A stretch of 64,000 nucleotides of DNA from Muricea muricata (taxonomy: Eukaryota; Cnidaria; Anthozoa; Malacalcyonacea; Plexauridae), in contig OY979716.1 of the NCBI GenBank assembly GCA_963855995.1, positions 45,040,213-45,104,212 on the forward strand. The letters run 5' to 3'. Shown here piece by piece: positions 1 to 11,470 of the stretch. The notes beneath the pieces are model-generated. The model searched no databases. It saw only the letters and a list, made by a program, of their open reading frames with translations, and was not told where the DNA came from. Every line of letters starts with the position of its first letter. The stretch's first letter is position 1. Position numbers and translations under genes: made by a program.

Positions 1-7
1 GACGGGC

Positions 8-360
8 TTGGCACTCCTAAAATTTTGGGCCAGCATACTATGTTGTACACGTTTACATGACAATATTCAAGGGTGCAGTGCCAAAGTTTTTGGTTCGCGG
101 GCCAAAATTTAGGAGTGCTGTGCCAAAAACTCTTGTCATGTAAACAGGCCTATATATGGGCTCTACTATAAGCCCGTTTACACAGCAATAATTTTTGGCA
201 TGGCACTCCAAAATCTTAATACATGGACCCATTTTTTTTGGACACGGCACTCCTGACTTTTTTGTGTAAATGGAAGGCAGGCCTAAATTTATAGGTCCAC
301 GTGCCCGAAATTTTAAGCGGGCCGAGACGGCCAAAATAGGTGGTCTTAGCTCGTCAAACA
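8..360. repeat. Degenerate inverted repeats
   Basis: Several copies of a motif containing GGCACTCCTAAAATTTTGGG occur in both orientations (about 8-30, 100-125, 205-230, 255-270, 290-320). An inner inverted pair, GTTTACATGACAA at about 50 and TTGTCATGTAAAC at about 134, could form a hairpin. No coding sequence is credible here; the short open frame on the minus strand runs through the repeat units. This looks like decayed foldback or MITE material, but no clean ends or target duplication were found. Confidence 0.5.
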
Positions 361-523
361 AACGGTACCATGCCTAAATTTTTGCTTTGTCAGCAAATCG
401 CCTTTTCTATTGTGAGAAAGATAGTGGCGGGAGAATTTGGCAGGTGCGAATAATTAATTGGTGCGAATCACCAAGCTATAATATTACTGGAGAACCTGCT
501 CGTAGATAAAAAGCATAGATATA

Positions 524-646
524 CAGGGTTGCCAGATCACTGCATTTTTTAGGCCAAATCGTCATTAGTGTAGTCAAGTAAACAAAGAAAAACAAAGAGC
601 GTTGTTGAAGATTTGGCCTCAAAAATGCAGTGATCTGGCAACCCTG
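524..646. mobile_element. hAT-type MITE with 8-bp target duplication
   Basis: A 123-bp near-palindrome begins CAGGGTTGCCAGATCACTGC and ends with its reverse complement. The two arms pair over about 37 bp around a short centre. The same 8 bases, TAGATATA, lie directly outside both ends (516-523 and 647-654). An 8-bp duplication with CAGGG-type termini is the hallmark of the hAT superfamily. There is no coding capacity, so this is a non-autonomous copy. Confidence 0.85.
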
Positions 647-712
647 TAGATATAGTAGATAGCGCACCGAGCATTTGGGCTGAAGCGGGAAGTAGGCCAT
701 ATTTTAGGATGG

Positions 713-752
713 TGGCCATGTTGAATGGCCCCACTTGAGGAGTGAAGACTAT
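713..752 (+). repeat. 40-bp repeat, inverted partner at 17587-17625
   Basis: The 40 bases starting GGCCATGTTGAATGGC and ending with GAGTGAAGACTATA reappear almost exactly on the other strand at 17587-17625, directly outside the 3' end of the THAP transposon. Similarity stops at the edges of this block. Its function is unknown; it may be the end of a dispersed repeat. Confidence 0.6.
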
Positions 753-754
753 AG

Positions 755-1785
755 ATTTTTACTACAAAACTAGAAGTTACCATCGCAAGGAAAGTGCAGT
801 TGTACCACCCATGCAGCTATGCCTTGACTATACCAATTTATTAACATCATTTTACACACTGTATGAATGAATTTATTTTGTTTAAAATATTTGAAATTAC
901 AATATGCTATAAATTAATTACTATATACTATAAAGTGCACTTTGAATTACATTTGTGCACTGTTATCGATTCTTGGTGCCAATAATAATTTTAACCTACC
1001 ATTTAACAAGTCAATGGAAGTCATACCAAACTTCAAGAAGGAAATATGTCTTTCAAGGTGATACACACCTTCTTTCTTGCAATATTATTTCCAGGTAATT
1101 TAAATAATGATAGTAGTCAACAATATGATTTTTTGTCCAATATTGTAGATTTTCCAAATTTATTTAGCATGTATGTACCATCGATTAACTAGTTAGCATG
1201 TAGTATCAATATCTTGTTACGGTACTGTATATGTATGGTTATCATCTTGGCATACAAATTTGTCCCAGATGTGCATGTTGAAGTTTGAAAATAAGTATGG
1301 TAATTTAACAATACTTTGCTTGGCATATTTCATCCAATTGCATGCATTATGATGAACCCAAGATCCATCCATTTGGTGGATTTGAAACAGGCAATGTTAG
1401 GTACAGGAATTTAATAGTACATGGATAACACATTCTATACATTGCATATGATGTACTATTCCATACAATCTTGAAAATCAGCATTTTTCTTTCAATGGAA
1501 TACATTTCTGTTGAGAATTTCCATCCTATTTTTACATATAGTGTAACAATCCAGATTATAGTATGACTGAAATTACCATTTGATTTTATTCAGCAGTTTG
1601 ATATCTTTTATGTTTTATTCAGCAGTTTTGCAACATATTGCACCTTTCAGATCAATTTGGATTGCAAAGAAATAATTGATAATATTTAATTAGAAACATA
1701 AATAAATGAAATGGGGGGTGGGGGTACAAAAAAAACTTACCATTTTCTTGACTTGCAAATCATTATTTTTATCCATACAGTGATA
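755..1785. other. AT-rich stretch, nothing recognised
   Basis: No protein motif, RNA gene or clear repeat structure was seen. Open frames are short and rich in lysine, asparagine and isoleucine, as expected by chance in AT-rich DNA. It ends at the target duplication of the hAT element. Confidence 0.4.
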
Positions 1786-4153
1786 ACAATGAGCAGTGGC
1801 GTAACGCACGTTAGGTTGGGTTTGGTCAATAACTAAGGGCCCCCCCACCAAATTTAGATTAATACGGTTATACATTAATTACAATAAATAAGCATTGACA
1901 ATTACCACTGTGACTGTGGGAATTGGCAACTGACATTCTATTTTATCTAGACATTTTAATTTACTTTAAAGTTATTCTTATTTGTTATAACATGAAGTTC
2001 TGAACCTTCTGCATAAAGAACTCAAAACAAAATGCTTTCCATTGTGCCCGGAAAGCGAAAGTACAAATCTGGGGCGCAGAAGAGAGCCGAAAAAAAGAGA
2101 AAAACGGAGAGTTTGTTATCAAACACAAGTTGCATATCAACATTTTTTCAAAAGGAAGATAATGGCGACAATAATGAAGACCCCACGTCTAATAGCATTG
2201 CTGAAATGGAAGATGATTCCTTTTGTGACAACGCCGAAAAATATTTGGTAAATTCCTCTATTTGCCTTGAATCCAGTTATAGTGTTACTGATAACAAGGA
2301 CGAAAACTTCACTCCTTCAGAAGTTTGTTCTGCCTCGGAAGCAATGTCGACCGATAAAAAGAAGGATCTGGTGTTTGATACGACAAGAAAATTTCCAACT
2401 GACCGTGGTCATTTTACGGAAAACATAACAGATCGTGATTTGAAAACACTGATTATGCAGCATGAGTCATGTAGACTGTTAGGTCCCTTCGAATATGTAG
2501 ATGATAAGGGGAATGCGATAGTAAATTTCAGTGCCAGATACTACAGTAAGTATATTGATAATATGTCAGTACAAAGACTTTGGTTATGCTATTCAATGGT
2601 AATGCAGAAACCTTATTGCAAAGTTTGTTGGTTGTTTGCTGATCGTTCATCACCAAATTATGGAAATCATAGAGGATGGATAAATGGTGTATCTGGTAGC
2701 TTACATAATATGCTTGACAAAATAAACAGGCACGAAACTTCCAACATGCATATTCAGGCAACTGCAGTCTATATGAGATGGAAATCTGGCAAGACTGTGG
2801 ATAAAGATGATGAGAAAGAAATCAGAAACAATGCTCTCTTCTGGGTTAAAGTTCTGGACTGAATTATAACCATCATTTTGACTCTTGCCACGCTAACTTT
2901 GGCATTTAGAGGTCACGACGAGCACCTTCATGATGGTATTTGTGAAGGTGGAACTTTCTTGGTATGGTATGTATGATGGCTCAGTACGACGAGATTCTTG
3001 CAAAAGTTATATCACTTCCCGCTCGTGCAACAAAGTATCTTAGTCCAAAAATTCAAAACGAGTTAATAGAACTTCTAGCAAGAACAGTCGCAGTTTCTTT
3101 GGTTCACAAGATCAATGCTTCACCATTTTGGGCTCTTATTTTAGATTCTACTAGCGATATAACTAGAACTGATCAATTAAGCGTTATAATACGGCGGGTC
3201 CAGATCGATGGCGACAAGTGAGGTATTGAAAAAAACTCTTTGGGTTTTGTAGAACTAGATGATGCATCGGCTACAGGAATAGTATCAACAACAAAGGCAT
3301 TTCTACAAAGTCTTAGCATTAACTTTTCAAAAATACGTGGTCAAGGGTATGACGGCGCAAGCGTGATGAGTGGTATTCACGCGAGCGTGCAAACGTTAAT
3401 TAAAAGCATAGTTACTGCCCCAGTTCCTTTCGTCCATTGCGGCAGCCATAATTTGAATCTGGTAATCAACGATGCTGTCAATTCAGTTGTAGAAAACGAG
3501 AATTTCTTTGGGCTATTAAGGGAACTATTTACCTTTTTCGCATTTTCGTTAAACAGATGAAGAGAACTCGGTTTTGAAGCTGAAAAAAAATCTCTTGCGC
3601 TAAAAAAATTGTGTACAACGCGATGGAGTTTGCGCATTGATGCTGTACGAGCTGTTCGTGACAGGTATCCACATATCATGAGAGTATTAACACGGTTGTC
3701 TTTAACATCAACTAATAAAGCAGAAAGGGAAGATGCAAAAACATTGAAAAACAAAATAGATAAACTAGAATTTGTTATATTTATCGTTATGTGAGAGAGA
3801 GTTTTGCGAGCAATCAACAACGCTTCAAGAGAGTTGCAGTCGCAAAAGATTGATCTGTCCGTTGCATCCAGGCTTTTAAATTGTGCATTGTCGGAACTCG
3901 TTATCTTAAGAAGTTCTTGGAACTCAGTTCTTTTAACTGCGACAGCATTAGCCCAGTCCTGGAGTTCATCTGTAACGTTTGAGAACAAGAGGAATCGTAA
4001 AACAAAACGTTTTTTGATGAGCTTTGCACTGATCAAAGATTAACTGATCCTGAAGAGGCTTTCAAAGTCAACGTATTTTATCAAACAGTTGACAATGCCA
4101 TTATGCAACTCAAACAACGATTTAAAGGTCAGAAAATGGTTACCAATCGGAAC

Positions 4154-5824
4154 AATTTAAGTTAAAGCCCCCCCTCCTATGCATAGGGTGGCATATATTT
4201 AAATGGTCATTTGAGTATACGCCCCCCTTTATAATATGAAATAACAAAGTTAAAAACGTCAAAAATATCGCAAATTTGTTTAAACTTCTTTTATATATTT
4301 GTTGGTTCCAAAAGGAACCGTCTTTTAATCTTTTTTTGGTCTTTAAATTCTTTATCTGTTAACCCGATATTGCAGCGCAATTTCATTTAAAATTTCATTG
4401 AATTTGTCTGCCCCCGCTCGCTCTGGCCACATGAACTCGTCCAGATAACCAGGGAGCATATGTCTTCAAACGCCTTTCATTGACTTTATTTTGGTCTTGC
4501 ATCGGTTCCAATAGGATTCAATGTTCTGGGTATGAACGCCTGTCACAGGATCTACAAAATGCAGCGTATGGTTTACCGTGTGGTGTTCAAGGCCAGCGAT
4601 GTTTCCCACACGATTGTATGCAGCCCACTGGTTGGAATACACGATCGAGCCAGGCAGAATATGGCGCTGTATAATTGGCAGGAGCGTTTCGGCGATCCAC
4701 GATGTGCATAAAACCAAGAGCGGGGTTGCTTGTGCAGTCTGCCATCCCAAACACCCAAATCGCGCTTTGAGAAGCTCTCCCTCTGATAATTTGGCTTGTG
4801 CGCGAAGAGAGACTCGACGATTTGAACAATGCGGCCAGGTCCGCCAAGTTGCACCGAATTACGGATTAATGCGGTGCTGCAAACTTCATGCAAAAAGTTG
4901 TAAAAATCAACTGGCATTGTGGCCGAGACGGCTAGTTGCGCTGTAGCACTTACGATTGAAGTCTCAAGTGCCCACAAGTAAATACAATGAAGCAATTTAC
5001 TCATGGCCAATTTCGACTTCTCGAAGAACGAGCCGTCTCGGGCAGAAACAGTTGTTTTACAACCTTTGCGCTTGCAGCGCCACACAAATCCATCTGTCAC
5101 ATTAGACTTTGCCCCGAAACGCATATCGCTGTCGCATTTTCTACAGGTCTTCTGACTTGCAATGAGACCACGCTGTTGTAGCCAAACCATCCTCATTTCT
5201 TGATCCTCACCAAAGATGACTTCTTGAAGTTCGCCGTGAAGAGACATGCTTTCTTTCGCTTGTGTTGTCACATCGGAGATATACTGGCAGTATGGTTAAC
5301 TAGCATTTTGAGGTCTTTTTATAATGAACTTTCATGATGACTCATCGACCAAATATGAGGTTGTTTTGATCAACACAGTATCAAGACAGCACAGCTAAAG
5401 CGCATATTATTGGCTATGCGTGTTACAGACGCAAGTCGTTTGTAATAAAATTACTCGCTAATTTGAATTTGTTTACAAAAACGTTACCGCTTTAATCCAT
5501 CATGACAATAAAAACTTCACCACTTTAATCCATCAAGAATAAAGGCAATACAAAAAGTTACCACTGTTAATCCGGCCTTTAAAACAACACACGAAAGGTG
5601 CGAAAACAAGCCTGTTAAAACAATGTGCAATACTAAAATTTGTTATTTTATATATAAAGTATCTCCTTCCAAGTTTCGTTAAATATGAGTATATGCAATT
5701 TCAAAACAAATAGGAACGAGAATGCGGAAATTAACGCTTGTTTAAAGGGGGGCGTATATTCAAACGCGAAATTTTGTTATTTAAATATACGCCACCCAAT
5801 GCATAGGGGGCTTTAACTTAAATT
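4154..5824 (-). mobile_element. Merlin/IS1595-like transposon nested in the hAT gene
   Basis: The terminal inverted repeats read AATTTAAGTTAAAGCCCCC inward from each side. They continue with TATGCAT, GGGTGGC and ATATTTAAAT, and the motif TATACGCCCCCC repeats further inside both arms (near 4215 and 5755). The element encodes one transposase on the minus strand. The exact target duplication is unclear because the ends are themselves palindromic: TTAA, or an 8-9-bp AATTTAAG-like sequence as in Merlin elements, both fit. It sits inside the hAT transposase gene, so it is younger than that element. Confidence 0.8.
4466..5271 (-). pseudogene. Merlin/IS1595-type (ISXO2-like) transposase
   Basis: The protein starts at 5271. 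A four-cysteine zinc ribbon (CRKCDSDMRF, then WRCKRKGCKTTVS) occupies about residues 42-80. It is followed by the IS1595/ISXO2 catalytic fold: QLGGPGRIVQIVESLF near residue 145, then in another frame SIVYSNQWAAYN, and VHTQNIESYWNRCKTK near the end. A frameshift near 4740-4780 breaks the gene. Family members normally have Asp in both the IDE and YSDQWAAY motifs. Here the first reads IVE and the second SNQ, so both catalytic aspartates are gone; only the last Glu remains. It cannot be active. Confidence 0.82.
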
Positions 5825-6969
5825 GATCCCACCAATCTATTCAGTTGCCTTCATCCGTACAATATGTCTAACTTAAAGTCGCCTCAGCTTGAAACTGCGG
5901 CTGAAGCAATTGTAGAAGAATATCCAATTGATTTTACAGAAGAACTTGTGTCTGAATTTCGATCTTTTGTCAACGAATTCAGAAAGGAAATCGCAGAGCG
6001 ACAATCTGTTATAGATGTAATTCGTTTAATGCTTGAAAGCCGTGTCAGTTCCTCGTTCTCTCAAGTCTATAATTTCTCATCCTATTTGCAACCATTCCTG
6101 TTACCGTAGCAACAGCAAAACGCTCTTTCTCTAAACTGAAGCTGATAAAGACATATCTCAGGTCTCAAATGTCCCAAGAAAGGCTTGCAGGTTTGGCACT
6201 CCTTTCCATCGAAAATAAAGAAGCGAAAGTTGTTGACAAGAAAGAACTGATCCACCAATTTGCCAATGCTAGTGCGAGAAGGAAAGAACAAATTGGTGTC
6301 TAAGACTCTTAACTAAGAGTAAAAATTGAACTTGTTGACATTTTTACATTGTCCAGTTTCAGTAAAATAGGTTATAGAGTGTACTAGACTAAGATTTTTA
6401 ACTAAGATTAAGAATTGAACTTGTTGACATTTTGACATTGCCCAGTTTTAGTAAAAATAGGTTATATAGTGTATTTTATTACTGTATGTAAATATAGGTG
6501 GGATTTGAAATCTCAAAATGCTGACTCCTACTCCTAGTCTCCTTCTGGAGCTAGTAAATGACGTTAAACCTTTTCGGTTTAAGTACTTGCTTTTAAATAC
6601 AAAACGAGCTAAATTAGCAGATATTAAGAATGTAAGTAATATAAATTTTCTTCATCCAAAAGCACATGTTTCAACTATGAAATGATTAACTAAATACAGA
6701 TTGCGAGCGAAACAAGTAATACACAAAAAATTTCAGGCTTCAATTCACAAATTGATCTCCAGATAAGGCATAACAACAGGGCCCCAGACACCAAATATGC
6801 CTAAGGGCCTCGTCCTCCTCCGTTACGCCACTGACAATGAGTAAAGTAGTTATTATTTTATAAATTAAATTATATCTTAAAAGGTATATAGCCGATTACA
6901 TACAAGATTATGACTGGGATCCACATATTGGACCCCTCTATTGTTGAAACTCAATAGTTTTCTGTTCTA

Positions 6970-7510
6970 AATGCACAGGTAGTAAGCTAACTGATCTAGC
7001 CTGTTTTCATCTTCAAGCCTATATTGTAAGTTAGCTGATGACTTCAAGGATGATAATTGTTCATATGTCATTGGTTCAATGACACAGGATGCAAGTGATT
7101 TTACTCAGCTAATAGCAACATAGGAAACTCCAGCAGTTTTTTCAGCTGTTGTGTTTCTAGCAAAAGTGCTAAAGTCATGTTAACCATGAATTTACGGTCA
7201 TGTGCTGGTCTTTGCAATGGAGCCACTGGAAAAGTTGTTGATATAATCTATCAGAATAACCATCAACCACCTGATTCACCTATTGCAGTAATGGTAGAAT
7301 TTGAGAACTACAGAGGTCCAGCATTTATTGAAAGCAAACCGTTGTGCATTCCAATATGTCCAATCACTGTCTCATAGCAGACAGAAATAGGCATCAATGA
7401 GAGGCAACAGTTACCTCTTAGACTTCCCTGGGCTCTAACAATACACAAGAGCCAGGGACTAACACTTGCAAAAGCATGGATTGATATTGGCAAATCTGAA
7501 ATAACAGGCT
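6970..7510 (+). pseudogene. Pif1-type helicase remnant (Helitron-like), C-terminal part inverted
   Basis: On the plus strand (about 7150-7510) it reads VMLTMNL, GLCNGATGKVVDIIY and LPWALTIHKSQGLTLAKAW, the C-terminal motor region of Pif1-family helicases such as those encoded by Helitrons. An in-frame stop lies near 7376. The continuation (KTAGVSYVAIS, then SCVIEPMTYEQLSSLK and the LEDENRLDQLA tail) is present on the minus strand at 7148-6970, directly to the left. The two pieces join almost without loss once one is flipped. No Rep domain or Helitron ends were seen. Confidence 0.75.
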
Positions 7511-8880
7511 GCAAATTGACTGTGTCGATTATATTGTAAGAAAACATGCTCGAACAGCCTGAAACACTAACAACTTTTGGCAAGTTATCTATAGACAAAA
7601 ACTCAACACCCTGTTCTAACACAATTAAGCCTTTATTCAGTGCTTTTAAGTACACTTGGTCACCTTGTGATAAAACATTATCAAACATTGTTGTCGACTA
7701 ATCGATCAGTGGGTTATTTTGGGCTGTAATAACTGCCGCTATACTCATAAGAGCGCTCTGCTTTCCCTTGGTGTGAACGCTAAAACGTTCATCACCTTGG
7801 TGCATAGTAGCACAAAGAATAACGCCATATTTACCTGATTTTTATATCTTCCAAAAAGTTTTGTAAATTCTCGCTTGACCCATCGGCCTTCACAGGAGAC
7901 CACATGGAATGAAATGCGTGAGCATTAACAAACGAAATTTGTTCGATTCCCAACCCCTTGTTTTCACAAACGTAGCTAAATTTGTCCCCTCGGAAATACG
8001 ACATCTTAGACAGACGGACAAAAATCGAGATTTTGACTATGCATAGATCAGGGCAAAAGACTGGCTCAAGTGGGCTCTGGGAAAACCAACTCGCTGGCGC
8101 TCGGCAGCAATAAGACATTTTCCATGTTAAAACATCTGTTTCTTCTCTTGGACTGAAAATTTTTTTTACGATAAGCATATACAACATGAATGTTTTAAAA
8201 GGTAAATTACAAGCTTTTCAGTCCAGAATCGCCGGGATAACTGAAGTTTTGCGTGACAACGGGAGTGTGACGCAGTGTCAAATATGTCAAATATGTGGCA
8301 ATGATATTAGGTGAGTCGAAGACGCAAAGGCCTCATGAAACCTCAGGCATCAATGCGCAGAGACAAAAACAACAACTATTTAGGTAAAAATACCAGTTGA
8401 TTCAAACTAAACAAGAAAAAGCCTACAACGGCAAATAATATGTTGCCTATGGCAAGCAAGTTTTACCGTTACAGTTCACTTGCATAGCCATAAGATAATC
8501 TGCATTTAAGGACTGCCACTGAAAGATTGTCTTCAACATAATTCCCTAAACATGTTAATTGCCTGGAAACATTACTGTAAATGGACAAGTCAATGCCCTG
8601 TGCCAGCTCTATGGCTGAGAAAATGTTAAAAAAATAATTGGAAATCTTTAGGGCTCTTGTACCCCTAACAGGATACTGCAAATATTTTTATGGCAGGAAC
8701 TGGGGCAATAGAATTCTGTTCAATCAAGTACATATTAAAGACATTTTCTTCGGGATGTTTATGTAGTTAATGGTCTAATGTAAAGTACAGTTGGATGTTT
8801 CCTAGAATAAAGAAATGCCTGTATTTTAAGATTTTAAAATGTTGGATAAGGTGTGTAAATATTAGTAGTTAAATTAGAGC
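7511..8880. other. No confident gene
   Basis: A minus-strand frame at 7688-7510 (MFDNVLSQGDQVYL and further) may be a scrap of another mobile-element protein, but I could not assign it. The minus frame 8187-7831 is cysteine-rich but has no recognised domain. The remainder is AT-rich with no visible structure. Confidence 0.3.
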
Positions 8881-8889
8881 TGCAAAATA

Positions 8890-9295
8890 AATTTATTTCT
8901 GTATGGGGCGCCATTTGTAAAAAATATTTATGTCGAAAATGTGTAGATTTTTTCATTATTTACCTAAATAATTCATTATTTACAAAAAATGCTTTACTGT
9001 TTGTTAAATAATCCATAGATTATTTGAAAATAATCCACACATTTACAAACAACCTTGGAAACATTTCATTATTTGTAAATAAGACAAGGATTGTTCGCAA
9101 ATAATGCTTCGCTGTTTTATATGATAAATGGATTATTTAATAAATAATCCATTACTTATTTAAATAATAAATAGACCAAATAAATTATATGACAAATAAT
9201 CCATTTCACTTATTTATGATAAATGGATTATTTAGCAAATAATCGATTATTTGTTTAAATAATAAATGGCTTATTTAGAGCGAAACGAATTATAT
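8890..9295. repeat. AT-rich repeat built on AATAATCCATTATT units
   Basis: About 400 bp made of repeated and inverted variants of AATAATCCATTA and ATAAATGGATTATTT. Copies lie in both orientations at irregular spacing, so many overlapping hairpins are possible. No ends or duplication were identified. This may be a decayed foldback element or an AT-rich minisatellite. Confidence 0.55.
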
Positions 9296-9299
9296 AATA

Positions 9300-10055
9300 A
9301 TATATAATTTTTTTCACCCTGAACCACATGCCGCCCGCCAAATGTAAAAAAATATGACGACCAGCCAAGCCGGTAGTTGTGCAGCCGAAACAAAATGCCG
9401 GGGGGAGTAAACCAAAGCAAAAATAGCGGGAATTTCTTTCCCGCATCGATCTTCTTTGTTTGTCGAACACATTGTCATCAGTCCTCGAACGCCAAACCTC
9501 AGATATGAATAATCATAGACAATCAAAAGAATGGACTGAAAACGCAAGCTAAAAGCGTCAATGTTGCTGATGCGACATCCGTAATACGGCCTGATATGCT
9601 ATACTTTGGAACCCTGTAACTTCACTTTAAATATACTTCAGGACTTTCTATTTACCTATTTTAAACAAGAACGGCAATGTCTATGGAACTATTGACTTTT
9701 AAAATTCTTTATGGATATAACAAAGCTAAAACCCAACGATCCTTCGGACCAATCCTTCAACGGTTTCAAGCAATCCTGAACCGAGACAGACGGAAGCATC
9801 TCGGCCATCGAGTTTCTTGTCATTCGAACAGGTACTCCCACATTTACTGGTAAAAAAATAGTCAAAATATTTATTTAGGAACAATTGGAAAGGTATTTAG
9901 TGGCAGAAATACAAAGTAAAAGTAGATAACTTCAACATTTGAGCTAATACCATTTTTCATTAAAAATTAAATCTTCATGTCTTCATGGCTATGAGTTAGC
10001 TTTCACAGCACTAGCCATATATAAATTGTACAACTAAAATAAAATAAAATACCAA
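9300..10055. other. Nothing recognised
   Basis: Mixed-composition sequence without a credible open frame, RNA gene or repeat boundary. Confidence 0.3.
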
Positions 10056-10069
10056 AATTAATTTGAATA

Positions 10070-10250
10070 TGAAGGCCAGGCTAGCCTTCTTTAACCAGGC
10101 TAGCCATGACCTTGCCTCATATAGTTTTGATATATTTTTAAAATGCATTCATATGGAAAGCTGTCCAGCCTGGCATGGCATGATCTTGCCTGAACATAGC
10201 GACATGCATCAAGTCGACCAGCCCAGCTTAACCAGCCTGGCAATGATATG
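10070..10250. repeat. CCAGGCTAGCC-type interspersed repeats
   Basis: The motif family GGCCAGGCTAGCC, CCAGGCTAGCCATGA, CCAGCCTGGCATGGCATGA and CCAGCCTGGCAATGA recurs with 40-70 bp spacing. The open frame through it only reflects the repeat. About 800 bp of AT-rich sequence without visible features follows up to the foldback at 11058. Confidence 0.45.
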
Positions 10251-11057
10251 ACTACACATACTTATGTTTCTTGTGTTAACTTTACAGTGGAAAATAAGCA
10301 AAACAATTCCACCCATCGTCACTGTAATTCAATATTTCTATGAATAAATTTTACCGAATGTAAACATTTACACAAGAAAATTAATTGCACTATTTTAGCT
10401 GAGCAAGTGCCTGGCTTACATTAATGCAAATACAATATTAACAGCCTCAGCCTTAGGCCCTAGCTGACTCAAACTTAGTCCTTGTATGAATGTTTACAGT
10501 ATAAACAATAAAACTGCAGTATTGAGTACTGCAGGTTACGTCAGATGTCAACGATTCAGCTTAACTTCTCTATAGTTTTATTTTAGAAATTCGCTGCTAT
10601 AAGTAAGAGGTCTTTAACACGTCATCTAAACACATTTTCCAGCCTAAACGTAAAAAATGTTAAATTTACAATTATTTCATATGCACTTTACACCTTGACT
10701 TTACACTATCGGATTATGCTGCCTCTAAGTCCATTTTACGACCAAAAAACGTGAGCAGTTGTCTAGTTACTGCAGTAAGTTGATATTTTGTACTAAAAAC
10801 TGGATTACTTTCTGTAACGTGTCGAGTACAGTGTTGTATTGACATCCCGTTTGGTCTGATATTCTGCTGTCAAAGTGGATCGTAATCACTCGTGAAAGTA
10901 TCAAATTATTTACCTGCCATTTAATTTCTTTCAACAATAAAATGTTCTTTATTCTTCACTGAATGGTGTTTCTTTTGGAAAAACTAAATTTGTCTTGATT
11001 TCATTTCGTACAACGCAAGTTAAAAGCAAAAACATAAAAAATGTCAATTTTCTAATA

Positions 11058-11194
11058 TAACAATAGAGTTGACATTCGCGAGCATAAATATGTTTTTGGC
11101 CTGACTCAGAATCATTTTAGCCCGAGTGTAGCGAGGGTTAAAATGAGCTCTGAGGAGGGCCAAAAACATATTTAAGCCCGCGAATGTCAACTCT
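11058..11194. mobile_element. Foldback (palindromic) element
   Basis: The left arm (AATAGAGTTGACATTCGCG, then CATAAATATGTTTTTGGCC and ATTTTAGCCC) is matched by the right arm read backward (CGCGAATGTCAACTCTATT at its outer end). A dozen bases around GAGTGTAGCGAG form the loop. It abuts the left end of the THAP transposon, whose right inner end carries related TTAGCCCGC and GCTCGC motifs. It may therefore be an outer part of that transposon's end or a MITE derived from it. Confidence 0.6.
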
Positions 11195-11412
11195 ATTACT
11201 ATTATAATAACTTTAAAGGTCTTTTAACGTTTAACTTTTACTATGTTTTTCAAAAAACCAACTACACTTAAAGTGCCTATGACATGAAATTTTTTATTCA
11301 CTTAAGGAATATGATATATAGTTTACAGTAGTCTTGTTTTGTCTTGATGATATGAGCAAAAATATCTCACTATTTTGTGCGAATTTTGTCGCGCGCGGCC
11401 ATGTTTTCGTTG

Positions 11413-11420
11413 TGACGTCA
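11413..11420 (+). promoter_or_regulatory. CRE-like palindrome TGACGTCA in left inverted repeat
   Basis: TGACGTCA, the consensus cAMP-response/ATF site, lies about 50 bp before the THAP start codon. It sits inside the inverted repeat, so the same site occurs in front of the other gene at 17295-17302. Binding is inferred, not shown. Confidence 0.4.
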
Positions 11421-11470
11421 TAACTGGGAATCAAATTTCACTTCACACGTGTGTTATAGTTATAAACAGC

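Larger units (their letters stand above)
2032..6303 (+). pseudogene. hAT transposase (TTF finger, ZMYM-like), decayed and split
   Basis: The reading frame starts at 2032 with a basic N-terminus (residues 8-25), an acidic linker and a TTF-type zinc-finger region (about residues 150-250, with KPYCKVCWLF and RHETSNMH). The catalytic core follows: LILDSTSDI near 3150 (first Asp) and RGQGYDGASVMSG near 3345 (second Asp). The hATC dimerisation domain (TVATAKRSFSKLKLIK, then SQERLAGLALLSIENK) sits at 6090-6230, beyond the Merlin insertion, with a stop at 6301-6303. It would cut and paste its own element in the nucleus. It is dead: four in-frame stops, all TGA (2860, 3219, 3558, 3792), frameshifts near 2955 and 4010, and the 1.67-kb insertion. 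Confidence 0.85.
1794..6833 (+). mobile_element. hAT transposon, full length but inactive
   Basis: The left end is CAGTGGCGTAACG followed by GGGCCCCCC; the right end is the inverse, GGGCC then CGTTACGCCACTG. The octamer ACAATGAG directly flanks both ends (1786-1793 and 6834-6841), giving the 8-bp duplication of hAT elements. Inside is a decayed TTF/DUF4371/hATC transposase gene reading left to right, interrupted by a second transposon at about 4154-5824. Without that insert the element would be about 3.4 kb. Confidence 0.88.

Noticed and set aside
2860-3794. Selenocysteine or recoded TGA codons in the hAT gene
   Set aside because: Frameshifts and a large insertion show the gene is dead; CpG decay explains the TGA stops more simply.
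7831-8187. 118-aa minus-strand frame as a host gene exon
   Set aside because: No domain, no clear splice partners; support too weak.
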